NCBI GenBank assembly: GCA_021613375.1
Contig: CM038725.1
Span: forward strand, 13,442,589-13,506,588
Length of the DNA: 64,000 bases
Direction of reading: 5' to 3'
Origin: Megaleporinus macrocephalus
Taxonomy: Eukaryota > Chordata > Actinopteri > Characiformes > Anostomidae
Shown here: in pieces, positions 34,311 to 46,866 of the stretch
Numbering within the stretch: position 1 is the first letter of the stretch
How the letters are laid out: every line of letters begins with the position of its first letter
The notes under the pieces: model-generated
The model's input: the letters and a program-made list of their open reading frames with translations, nothing else
Databases searched by the model: none
Told to the model about the DNA's origin: nothing
Program-made: the position numbers and the translations under genes

Positions 34311-34394
34311 TGAAGGATATCAGCACTTTCCATATCCTTCCCAAGGAACCACACTCTCAATGGGCACGATTGATGTTCATCTTTAAATGAGGCT

Positions 34395-34545
34395 AAAGTT
34401 GGCTTCCTATTGGCCAGTTTCTTAATCAAATGTTTAGTAGCAATTAAATGCTACGGCATGTACGGGTGCCAGAATGCAACTACGGCACCATTTAGGGAAA
34501 AACAAAAAATAAACAGAACAAAATTGGTCAATAAGAAGCCAACTT
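34395..34545. repeat. Palindromic repeat, copy 1
   Basis: Left arm aagttggcttcctattggcc (about 34397-34416) and right arm ggtcaataagaagccaactt (34526-34545) are near-perfect inverted copies. The loop holds an internal core (aaatgctacggcatg, gaatgcaactacggcac) that is itself partly palindromic. Related copies lie at 39530, 54144, 58429 and 60653. Confidence 0.65.
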
Positions 34546-35263
34546 CAGCTCACACATCTATAATAAGATCTCGGACAATTTCAGCTTTGTTCGTTGAAGA
34601 GAGTCAATTTTATCGCTGCCTGCTGGTTGAGGCAGATCTTCCTAAACTGCAAGTTTTATAGTGAGTAACAACTTTACTTTGTGTAAATGTCAAAAGGTCG
34701 CCGGTATAGGTAACATTAGCTACTAGCTTATTTACACACAGGTTCACTTTAATTTACCCACCATTAAATAGGTGTGTACAATGCATCTTGGGATCAAAGG
34801 CACATACCGTCTATGTAAAGCTCAGATTAAAGAATAAATGCTTTCTATGACACCTATAACTTGATTAAAACATTAATACATTAACATTAATCTGATGCTA
34901 TAACACATGTGGAAATTACTGTGATATTAAATTTGATCAGTGTTGAACAGACGTCTTTGAACACAAAGAAAGTATTCTAAAACATTCTAGACCATTACAG
35001 AACTTCATAGACCAAAATAAAATAATAGACTATTATAGTAACATGACATCTCACGTTCAAAGCCCAGACCATGAGCTGAAGTGTCCAGGACATCTGTGAA
35101 TTTGAAGCATAATATGTAAAAGTCTGTCAGCACTCTTGACACTAGAACTGTTCTTTGATGTTTCTTTTTTTCATTCTATGCACGTGTACAATATTCTGCA
35201 TAGTTTCAGTAGAGAATCCACATAGAAATCGCTGTACACATCAATCACAGGAAAAGATACAAG

Positions 35264-35265
<2 letters not shown>

Positions 35266-35302
<37 letters not shown>

Positions 35303-35303
35303 G
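35266..35303 (+). repeat. (GA)n microsatellite
   Basis: About 18 GA dinucleotides with few interruptions. Confidence 0.92.
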
Positions 35304-36189
35304 GGAGAGGGCACATTTCATGTGCAACAGTAACAGCTTACCTTGGCATGGATACAGATGAAGGTCACAGATAAAGACAGGGGAAACAGGGGAAAACTGA
35401 CAAACCGGTAAAATAAAAAAAACAGACTTCCTGCTGAAGCACCTTCCTGGCCTCGTCTCACTATCCCTCCCTTTGGATTTTTCCTTCACTCGCTCTGCCA
35501 ACGGGCCTGCACTGTAAGTGAAAGGCAGGATGGCAGGCTTTATCAGGGTGTGTCCCTCTCTCTCCATCATGCTTGGCTCTATAGGAGCTCTCACTCAAGC
35601 GGTCAGCTCTGAAGGACAGAGCAGCCTGCTGCCAACTGCCCTGCTCCTGGGTGAGAGTGGGCAAGGGCTGAAGGACAGCGTGACATGGTTCCATGCTGTC
35701 ACACAACTTACTGCATGCATGCTGTGCATAGATCCGAATCCCACTTTGTGTGAGGGTGCATTACGCATGTGCCCCGTTATTCGAACACTCGGTTAACCAC
35801 TCGGTTTAATTATGTATGTAAATACTGAATTCTCTGTTTAAGTATTTATTAGGTTTCAGCAGGAGAAAACAGACGTTAACAATTCAGAATGTTTAAACAA
35901 CAGTGCAAAAGGTGGCGAGTTTACTTGCTTTTGAGTGAACAAGTGCCTTTACAGTTTGTGGTCAAAGACATACTGTTAAGAACATTTCAGATCAGCTATA
36001 TCACTATTTCTCTAAGAAACTAACATGTTGGCACTTTGAAAAGCCAGAAAAGAGGAGAAAAGCCAGAGTCCGGTGTCCTACATTGTGTCTAGCAGCAGGC
36101 TCACTGACTTATCTGAAGGGGCAGCTGCCATTACTTGACCAACCTGAACTCCTACTAGTTTTTTCTTGGATATTTTTAAATTCTAAATC

Positions 36190-36559
36190 AAGGTTTCAAA
36201 TATTTAGTTATTCTGTATCAATTCTCAAAAACACAGTATCGATACACAGATTCCTGGCAGACAGTGAATCAGTGTTGTGTTTAAACCTCTGATCACTAGA
36301 TGGCAGCGTTGTAATCCATTTTTAGCTCCACTCCAACTTTAACAAGCAGCACAAGGGCGCAATGCGACTATAAGCATTGACAAACCTGTTAATATAGTGG
36401 TGTGTTTTAATAGTAGGATTTGAAAAGTCGCACTATATCACTTTGCTTGCAATATCACAATATATCACGATACATTAAATTGTGACCACTGTATCACGTT
36501 ATGTATTGTATCGCCAGGTTCTTACCAATGTCAACCACAAATGTATACCCACAGCCCTA
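36190..36559 (+). mobile_element. Intron-1 repeat family, copy B
   Basis: Shares tacacagattcctggcagac, agtgaatcagtg, agctccactccaac and aagcagcacaagggcgcaat with copy A, ends cacagcccta. Left end is degenerate. Carries the CTCF-like sequence TCACTAGATGGCAG at 36293-36306. Confidence 0.75.
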
Positions 36560-38656
36560 CATACTCTTGGGCTCTGAGGTTTTATGTTGTTTTTCTTCCC
36601 TACTGTTAACTAATTATTGATTTATTAACCCATATCAAAATATGAGTCAAAATGCACTTACCTAGAGCACGGGTTACAGCACACATAGTGATTTAGTACT
36701 TATCATAAGGACTGAGCAGAGCTGCTCTACCTGAAAATGAATGCACACTAGCAGTAAAGAGAGGCTCTATCTATCTCTCTAATACCTTCAATTACAATCC
36801 CTACTTTGTAGGAAGTCAATGACAAGGTTACAGCCCCCAAAACAAAACAAAAAACACACAGACGAAGACCACTACATTTATGCTTCTTACGTAGATTAAG
36901 AAGCATACAGGCTTTGTAAGGTAAAACCACTAAATAAATAGGCATGACATCAAACAGTCCTTGAACCATTAGCGGCTGCAGCACCACTGTACAGTGAGTA
37001 AGACAGAGAGAGGAGATCTGCCACAACACTGATTACCTGGAAGAGCAAAAACTGCTGCAGCAACATTTTTTTTTAGAAAAAAAAGACAATGTGCTGATAA
37101 AATAGACTAAATGTTTGCCGGTACCCACAATAAGAGCATGTCGTGAGGAACACACGCAAACGCAGCATAAATTCATGTTCAGCATAAATTAATACAATGC
37201 ATTGCCCACACTCTACCCAAAGCGTTTATTTACAATAAATAATTTCTGCTATATTAATTTCTGACAGCTGTCTGCAAATTATCATACTTTGTACATCATT
37301 TTACATTCTGCTTCATCATGACTTATTCAGCTGACCGACATCATTTATTTTAACCTAGACCAGCCCTGCTAACAAATTTCCTTTAAACTGCCCACAGGCG
37401 TGAGCCAACCCACACATCAATACCATCGCCTGGGCAGAAACCCTTGTAACTATGAGTGAATGCGGTGTCATAGCCGGATGACTAAATGGAGGGAGCTGCA
37501 GGGCAGCCATTAGCATACATCAGTGGTCACCTTGCTTCAGGACATTTACTGCCCTGTAGAGTTTAGATCCAACTGAACTTAGATCCACCTCACGTTATTG
37601 TTTTAATTATTGCCTTTAGATGTCCTTGATCAACTGAAAAAGGTGTGTCAGGTCCTGGTTGGAGGTGAAACCTGCAGGCACAACCTAAACAGAGTTAAAT
37701 AGATTAATGCAGAATATGTGGTGTGGCAAGGTGTAACATACATACTGCAACCTTTTACAGTAAATAAATAAAAAAGTGGTGTTTAACTGTCTCTATATTT
37801 TCTCCACTTCCAACAGAATGCAAATGTAATATTATGATTATAGTGACCAAAGTTGTCATGGTTATTATCATTAAACGGTGTTACACATGCACAAACTGCA
37901 TTCATTTCCACAGAAATTATTAGAAAAATTTACTTAGCGTATAGCAAGATGAGCATTTCCAAGTGAGGACGCAAAGGATACCGTTATTCATGGCAAATAT
38001 ATGTCTGCATGTGCATATTGTTTTATGAATGTTTCTAATCTAGTCTAATTTGTAGGTCATTTCAGAACATCATGGTAATACTAATTAAAACACATATTTC
38101 CATGTTCAGTTCCCCTAACAGCAAAGTAGACTTGTGACTCAAGAGTTCAACTATTTATTAACAATGTTGCTTCGGCATAATAGTTATGCTGTATTGAACA
38201 TTCATGCAGAAGATGGAAATAAACTGGTCTACACAAACGTACACAAAATATATCATCATGGACAATTCAGCTAGCTCTAAGAGTCTAAACAAGCATACAA
38301 ATAGTATAGTATTAGTGTAGCTTTACATTTTTACTGTTATTAATGTTAATTCAGTACTCTGCTTAATAAGATGATTCAGTACTCCTCAATGAGTCGATTT
38401 AGCTATCAAAACATCCAAATTATTCTTTTAGTACTGGTGACTTTGTCTTATAAGGACATTCGCCAGATCCTTGTTCACATTTTTCCGTTAGAATGTAATG
38501 GCTGCACTATTTTTTAAGGAGAAAAAAAAGCTGACTTCGGCTTCATAGTTTTAATGAGGGTATTGTTTTTTTCATCAGAAGAGTGCAGCTATCAAAACAT
38601 TTTTTATGTACGGATGTAGATGTAAATATGCGCCATGGTGGGACATTTCAGCAAGA

Positions 38657-39039
38657 CGGCATTGTGTATTGGCAAGAACCTGGCGATACAATACGTATCG
38701 TGATGCAGCCATCACAATTCAATATATTGCAATGTATTGCGAAATTTCAAGCCTAGTAATATATTGTGATTTTTAAACTTCAACTATAAACACACACCAC
38801 TACATGCACATGTTTTGCCAAAGCTTACAATAGCACTGCGCCCTTGTGCTGCTTGTTTATGTTGGAGTGGAGCTGAAAATGGATTACAGCATTGCTATCT
38901 AGTGGTCTGAGGTTTAATCACAACACACACTGATTCACTGTCTGTCAGGAATCTTTGCATGTAAGCTGTTAATTAATAATCGATACTGTATCACTAAACA
39001 TCACAATATTCAATATTTCAATATTTTCTTACACTCCTA
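38657..39039 (-). mobile_element. Intron-1 repeat family, copy C
   Basis: Inverted relative to A and B: starts attgtgtattggcaagaacc and ends aatattttcttacactccta. Contains the reverse of the shared interior (ttgtgctgcttgtttatgtt, ggagtggagctgaaaatgga). About 383 bp, nearly full length. Confidence 0.75.
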
Positions 39040-39529
39040 CTAATAACATTTGAAGTGTTGCCCCAGCCATTTCCCTTTTGCATGTTCTGCTGACAGGGTG
39101 ACTCAAGTGTCCTTCTGCACTCTTGTTAAAAACAAAATACAACCACACTTAAGCCCTATTCAAGCGGCATTAATTTATCTGCTGGAGGTCTAGTAATGTA
39201 ATAAGTGGGTAATTTGACTGGCCGGTTCTTACAGGACAAAGGTTTTCTTTCATTTCTCTAAATGACCTAAAATAGCCACAATTCTAAACAACATGATGTA
39301 CAGCGACTAGCCGGGCTAATAAAGTGGGTCCATTCAACTTACCAAATGTCCAACAAGAGAGAAAACATATTGCCTTGTGAAAAGTGTTCTTCAGACATTT
39401 GTTCTCCTTCTAATTCGGCCATCACTAAAAATACTGTGGCTTTCTTGTCATGAACTTAAGGACTGTGGGTGAAGTAAAGCTCCGTTTTAGCCCAGAGCGC
39501 TGTCTTCAGGTCTCTTGTTTTCTATGAAG

Positions 39530-39665
39530 CTGAAGTCAGCAACCCATTTGTCAGCTTCTTTTTCAAATGTTCTTGTTCCACCTTAAATGGTGCAGCAGTG
39601 TTAATGCCGCAGGCCCTAGAATGTAACTACTGCACCAGTTATGGCGAAAAGAGAAAATTCGATCA
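39530..39665. repeat. Palindromic repeat family, degenerate copy
   Basis: Contains ttgttccaccttaaatggtg and cagcagtgttaatgccgc, shared with the core of the copies at 58429 and 54144. The inverted arms are eroded. Confidence 0.4.
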
Positions 39666-42600
39666 AGTCTCATAGCCTGGTCTGTTGTCTATTACTCGGT
39701 TTTGTTATTACGTTACTGAGATGTTGATTTGAGCAGAACTACTACTACTGAGGAGCTCTGAGTTCAGCAAACTGTAGAAGGAAATATTAACGTCACGTAG
39801 CAGACTTGTAAAATTACAGACATGGCAGATTTGCACTGGATTAAAATCACAGAGGCCGTCATTAGTTACTTAAATTACACCATGTCCCAAGGTAAAATTA
39901 ATCCCGCTTGAATAGGGACTTAGCAGGATGAAAAATTTTCAGAGCACTCTTACTGAGTTTATTAAAAGTTCTGTAGTGAGAATGCCACTCAGCAGCCTCT
40001 GCCTGTCTAGGCAATGGACTTCCCATTGCACATGGTGCATGTCAGTTCGGTTATGTCTTTGGCAGGTAGTGTTTATCGTAATTAATGGCATCACTGTAGT
40101 TCAGCTGCAGCGCCATCCCTCTTATTGTTCTCCACCTACATAAAAGTACTTTATAATATTTAATAAATAATATTTTATAAAAATGCCCTAATTACTTATA
40201 TATGTGCTATTTTTTCACCCCAGGTACTGTGTATAATTTTTTCTCCCACTCCAATTAGCATTGTGAGACAGCTCCCAAGTGAAAACTGAATGAATCAGTG
40301 GGGAGGGGTCGGTGCCATTATCAAGAGGACACGCCAGTCTCTAACTTAAAGACACAAATACAGCACTGTTGTCAGCCAGTCCCTTTTGATTAGGGACTGT
40401 ACACCTGCAGTCTCTCTCTGTAATCACAGGCACACACATGCACACCAACACACACATACATACATGCATGCATGTCCACATAAGCCAAGACTCAGACACA
40501 CTCATCCAACGTACTGGCAGACAGATGCTTACTTCCACATTCATCTATGTAAGTAAACAGAAACACAATAAAGAAGAGAGAAACAAAGAGAGAGCTGCAC
40601 ACACTTTGACAGTGTGGTTAGTTTGATTGAATCGTTTCTATAACAGGATTAACGCTGGCGGATTTAAAAGGCTAACAGCAGCTGATGCAAAATAGGCCTT
40701 CCGAACAAAAAGGGTACCATTGTGGTAGTGTATTTGGCTGGGTAGAGACATTTACTTAACTTAAATGCTAAGAGAGGCCATCTAAACTAATAAAGAGCCA
40801 CTTTCCTCCAAACCAATCATTTCTTCTCACAGAAACCACTTGTTTTTAAATGTGTGTTAAGGAGGGCTGCACGAGAAAGATTACACTACAATCATTTTTT
40901 GTTCTGTGATATATATTACAGGACTACTGAACAGAGCTCTATTTGGAAAGAATCACTCTATGGCTGGTGTAATTTTGTAGGGGAGTGCATCTGTATAGAA
41001 AATGAAAATATTAATAAAACGAAGCTGAAAAATGACTTTTTACTCAAAAGACTTGTTTGCATGTGAACCATCCTTTCTTGAACTTTATAGCTATGCAGTT
41101 TATTTCAACACGCCAAACACAAAAGCAGGTGAGAACTGTGACCACACTTCTGAAGTGATATTTGAGAAATTAGGTAGTTTGAATAGGTAGTAATAAACTA
41201 GTTGACTCGCTATGACACCCTTATATTCATATAAAACTCAATGTCAACTTTTAAAAGTCAATGATCTAACATCATGTCTAACAGTGTGACAATCATAACG
41301 CATGTTCGTCACCATGTCACCAATTAAAGATCAAACCAGGACAGTGATCACAAATCAACAGCTCTTAATCAAATGTATTAATTATCATTAGACCAAAAGA
41401 CAGCTTACAGAACTATCCTAATTAGACAACAGCCCCAAATAATGTCCCAAATTTATGATAAACACCAAAGATGTACTTATGCCTATCTTAATTGTGCATT
41501 TCTATTGTTTATTGCAGTGACAGGCTGTGAGGTTCACTATTACTATAACTAGCATAATGACAGTACATTTATCTACATTGTAAAATGTACTATATTGTAA
41601 AAATCCCAGACAATCCAAGCACAATCTCCAGTGTTTCCTCTTATTACCTGTGTGTGATAATGATAATGAAAACTCATCAGATATAATATTACAGTGAAGG
41701 AGGTGAATAAGGAGACAGAGCTGATTATGTGGCTGTAGAATTTTACTTCTCTTCTTGTCTATGCGCGTCACACAGGCATATGGATGCTACAGAGTACATT
41801 CGCAATTTCGTTCATTTCTTTGTGTTAATTAATGACTAATTTTCCTTTACAGTACACCAGAACGCAGCCTAAAGCCAAACAAAAAGCATGACTGATATAG
41901 TGTAATAGAGACGCTCTGATAAACAACACAAGACACTTTTATAATATTCCATTTTCCAGTTTATCACACTTTAGTTTTGTTTTGCTTCAGAACAGGCTTA
42001 AGAGTTGACTGTCAACTTTGTTAAAGTAGTTTAGGATTTGCTAAGCTCAGATAATTAAAAGAAAACACACAATTAGTACAATTATTATGAGCCAGACTTA
42101 AATATTAGTCATGGAATATGAGAGCAGCGCAAATCTTCCTCTCATATCGAGTAGCAAAAAAGTTTAAACATAACATGTTTAATTTGCCTAAAATCACACA
42201 TCCTGCAATGTGACTACTGCACATGTGCACATAGCAATGACCATGCCCTAGTGCTGAGCATGGCAACTCAAAAAAAAAAGCATGCAGGCAACAGAGGTTA
42301 AGAATGACCTGTTGCCTAGTTGACTTCACTCTGTCATTAGACAAGACACATGGCATAAGAATCATGCATCGCTTTTTTCCCAACTTCCCACCAGACAAAT
42401 TTTAACTAAAAGAATACACAATAAATAAACACATCAGCTTTAGTATACAGGGTTGTCTTGGTGAGATAAACCAATCGTTCCAAAGAGATCTACACACAAA
42501 CACTGGGAAAAATAAATGTCTAAGACCAAAAAACACTTAAATACAGACACTCTGAGAAGTTCCTTAAGCAAAAATCTACCTCAGCAGATATACCGCTCCA

Positions 42601-43564
42601 TCTTATGAATTAATGGAGAGTTTTATATTTTACTGTAGGTCAAATAGGAAGTCAAATGAATTTTTAACTCCGTCCGTTAAGGAGAAAAAACTCTTATAAA
42701 TTTCCACTGGCATCTGGGGGAAATTTTAGAGAAGCTCTTAACAAGGATATATTAACGCACCATGACCAGTATTGCCTATCAATAGTATGGATCGCAGAGC
42801 CACTCGGATCTGCCTTGGGCAAATCAAATTTGACCTGCAATTTACCATGACTGGATAAGCCAATAAAAACCCTCCAATAGCGAACTAATTACATTCGCCT
42901 GAATAATGAGGAATGCTATGACAATTACACCGCAGGTCAAGGACATGTTGTCTGGGGCTGCAGACTTCTGCAGAATTATAACAGCCCCGCATCACTCGAC
43001 TACAGTAAATGTTCTGTGTATTAATGTGGTCGTATAAACACTGAACTCTCCAAAAACTCTCAAAGTCTATGTAAGCTGGCATTTTAAATCCCCTTACTAT
43101 TGGATTTAAAGCTTATTCAGAGCTCTTAGGAATAAATCACAGAGAACGAGGAATCAGGCTTTCTATGTCTAAAAAAATCTGATGTAGTTAATTTCCCACC
43201 ACATGCCCAAACGATTGTTCTGTGGTGATTCACTAATTATTTCAACTTTGTGGAAACAGTGCTTCAAGGCCATGTTAATTCCACTCGTTCTTAATTCCAT
43301 CTTTTGCACAGAACGCAACCCTCAGGTAATATATGTTGCACTTCTGTTTTTTTTTTTTACAAGACGGAGCAATTAAATGCCTGACAGCCAATTCTGTTTT
43401 CCTTAAAACCTCCTCAAGATTAAAAAACTGGCTACAATCCATTTAAGGACACAGATGGAGAATGTTAATCTCAGCTGTTTCTTTGTGCAGCCTATCAAAG
43501 TAACAATATACCACTTAAAACATGAAGCCACTCCTGACACAAAATTAAAACACCAGAAAGGAAA

Positions 43565-43950
43565 GAAATACAAATCCAATTCCAAATAAGTTGGGACAGC
43601 AGGCACAATTTTAATACAAACAAAAAGCAACACTGTATTTGAGTGAAAACAGTACAAAGACATGATATGTACTGTACTTATTAACTTTTAACTACTTTAT
43701 AACCACTGAAATTGCAATACGTTCCAAAAAGAGTTGAGACTAGGCAACTTGTGAAATGTTCAAAAAGCATTCTAGACATGCTTGGATATAAAAGAGCATA
43801 CAGGTAAGGCCTAGAACTCTCTGAGCAAGGATGGTCAAGATTCGCTGACATTTTAAAAATAACATTGTGGCATGTTCACTCGTATTTGCGGCTAAGTATA
43901 TCCTACTACATACTGCTACTATGAAACAGGAGTGCCATAACATAAGCATG
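43565..43950 (+). repeat. Fish interspersed repeat (AAGTTGGGACAG type)
   Basis: attccaaataagttgggaca at 43576-43596 and a second gttccaaaaagagttgagac at 43720-43739 are landmarks of an abundant fish element with repeated TTCCAAAAAAGTTGGGAC motifs. Limits are approximate. Confidence 0.45.
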
Positions 43951-44048
43951 CTTCAAAAGCCCTGCTTTTAAAGAAGTGACTGAGAAGGCAATGACAGTAC
44001 TGCCTCATACAGCTTTTACACAAACCAGGCTAACCTAGTCTAGTTTAG

Positions 44049-44795
44049 AGATGGACCGATCAGCGTTTTTGAGGCCCATTCCGGTCGCCGATCACCTTTC
44101 AGCGCAATTGGCCGATAGCCGATACCGATCAAGGCCGGGGTATACGCCACGGCAGGGCTACATGTAGTTATTAGTGAATGCAAGTTATGAAACATGGTCT
44201 AAACTGGTTTATTACCATTTTTAACGAGCTCATATGAAACAGCATAAAATTAACAGCAAATAAAGTAAATCAAACAAATATCCCCAAAACTGCAATCATT
44301 AAACACAGACTCTCTGTTATTTTAAACAACAATCTGCAATCATTAAATGTAGATCTTGAATTGTTGCTGCTGTTCTGTTCGTACCGGTCAGATCTGGTCT
44401 GTATGGTGTTCTGGGTTATTTGTTTTGTGCTAGCTCTGCTGTTTGCTGATATTCACTGTATTCAGCCGCGTGTAGTGTTGTATCAGATTATTAGTGTTAA
44501 ATGTCTTTTGTGTCCCCATGAGACACACTGATACACATTTTAAAAACGTCCTGGGTGAGTCTGCGTCACATACAGTAAAACACTGCCAGACGCCGCTGCT
44601 TTAGTCAGTCTGTGGAAAATGAAAGGGTATGTATTTCCACCTAGCGGTTCAGATAGGAATTGCAGGGAGCTGGTCAGAGGGCTACTCTTCCTGGATGAAA
44701 TACAGAAAAACATTTTTTTTATCATCAATCGGCTCTCAGAATTGGCTAAATTGGATTTGGCTAAATATTTTAATTAAAAATTGGCCTGAGACGAT
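44049..44795 (+). mobile_element. hAT-like non-autonomous element
   Basis: Begins tagagatggaccgatcagcg and contains cgccgatcacctttcagcgc and tggccgatagccgataccga, the usual start of a large fish hAT-like family. The right end near 44740-44795 (cggctctcagaattggct) is degenerate. No intact transposase frame. Confidence 0.55.
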
Positions 44796-45170
44796 GCTGT
44801 GATGCCTGTTGCACTACTGAGCTCATTATGCTCATTAAAGTTTTTTATTTAATAGTTGATTCACCATCATTAATTATGCTTGGCATCAGTTTACTACTTT
44901 ACTAACAGCTCTGAAAATCTGAAAAATGTAGTTCCTGTCGTGCTGTTTGCTTTGAAGGTAAATTAAACATGCAGCAATATTTACTCTGAGAAATCAGTGC
45001 AAACTGGAAGGGCATATGTCTGCGTGACGCGCATGCACATGAAGAGTCCGATTCTAGCAGGGAGTCAAAATTCACAGGGGCCAGTGTCCATACCCTAATT
45101 AAAAACAATTGTTTTGAATGTTTGGAGTGCAAGCAAGGCTAATCTTAGAGGTGCAGTCTTACACTACCCA

Positions 45171-45333
45171 CTGGAGTGGAACAGTGTAATGGCTAAAGAC
45201 AGATTACAACACTGCTATTTAGTGGTCCGGGCTTAAATGAACCACTGTCTGCCACAAATCTCATAAACTATATACTTTAAATCAATACTGTGTCTTGAAA
45301 AATCGATGCAGTATCAACATTTTCTTACACCAC
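45171..45333 (-). mobile_element. Intron-1 repeat family, copy D (partial)
   Basis: Begins ctggagtggaacagtgtaat, equivalent to the middle of copy C, and runs to acattttcttacaccacca, the family's terminus. The other half is missing. Confidence 0.6.
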
Positions 45334-46800
45334 CACTGCTTTGCTGCCCTTGATGTTAGCTCCTGGTATATAAAGTACTGAATGATACAAGCAGTAGCTA
45401 TTCTTAAAATAAAGGAAAAATTCTGCACTTTAATTTTAATCATTATTTAATTCAAAATTAATAATAAACGAGAGCCACCACAGCACAAACTGTTTCACTG
45501 CTCATTTACCTAGGCCTGCGATGTGTAAGGGATATTACTATAACAATTACAATACCTCAGTTCTTTAAAAGGTAAACCCTATAATACACTGTTCAGTGAT
45601 GTTTAAAGCTTTCTGGTACAGTTCTAGCTCAAATGATTCTTACATTTAGGAGACCAATTCAGTAGTGCACATACAGGTGGCATGTGATATCCAATCAGCT
45701 CCACTCTTATCAGACTTAGAAAGTGTATGTTTCTAAGACAAACATCCACCAACACTGAGACTGCCAAGTCTCTGAAGAATCAAGTTTCAACTGACGCAGT
45801 CCTTTGTCTGGAATGCAAGACTTTTACTATTTTACCTAACATCAAAGCATCCAGATATCTGCCATTATTAAATTATAGGACCTAATAGCATAAACTAAAA
45901 CGAAAATACAGACCCAATGACAGCAACAGCATTCATGTTCCACATCCATTCCTGAAATCTACAAGATAACCATTACTCCCTTTACATGTGTGGATTCTTT
46001 TTACACCTTCATTCAGCTAGAACTCTGCGACACTCTGCAGCTGACGCAGTGGAGAGTGCCTTTCTCTCCTCAGCCCACTCCAACCCTGCAGATCCCAGAT
46101 CTGTGCACTAAGCTGACTGCTTTGCTGTATAAGATGGCAACAAGATGGGATAAGTCTCAAATCCAACAGGAATCTAGTAAAAGAGATTAAGTGAAGATAA
46201 CACAGCACTCTGTCCTCCCTCAACCTGTGCCTTCTTCTTTTGAGTGTGCACCATTAGGAGCAGGCTTACAGAGCTGTCAGAAACTTTGTGATCCACACCA
46301 AGTATGAGATGAACAGTGATGCAGTGCTACACTGTGTTAATTAAACGTGTAACACTGGACTATAGGCTTGAAGGTAGAAAAGGCACAATCATATATGGTG
46401 ATGAACACGGCGTAATACATGCTGTTATCCAATGACACAACTATGATACCAACACATCACTGAGTGAGATAATCTTGTGTTCTTTCATAGACTCAAAGGA
46501 AATGTTACTGGAACTGAAACTTTCAATTGCAAAACTCCTTAAAGCAAGCGATGCTCTGGCAATACAGCATCTCAATATGTTCAAGATAATGAAGCCTGAT
46601 TTACTAAATATAACCAAAATGAACTAGGAGAGAGAGAGAAAGAGTGAGATAAAGATAGAAGGAGAGAGACACTGAAGATGAGGGGCAGAGACGAGAAAAA
46701 AAAGAGAGACATCTGTTGCTATGGCACTCTTTACGATGGCAACACAAGCTGAGGAGGTATAAACACTGCTCTCTGAGCAGCTGCTGTCCTCCGAAGCCTC

Positions 46801-46802
46801 AG

Positions 46803-46848
<46 letters not shown>

Positions 46849-46866
46849 TAGGGAAAGGGAGAGAGA
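46801..46866 (+). repeat. (GA)n microsatellite
   Basis: GA-rich run with a clean core at about 46816-46846. A second weaker GA-rich stretch lies at 46627-46670. Confidence 0.92.
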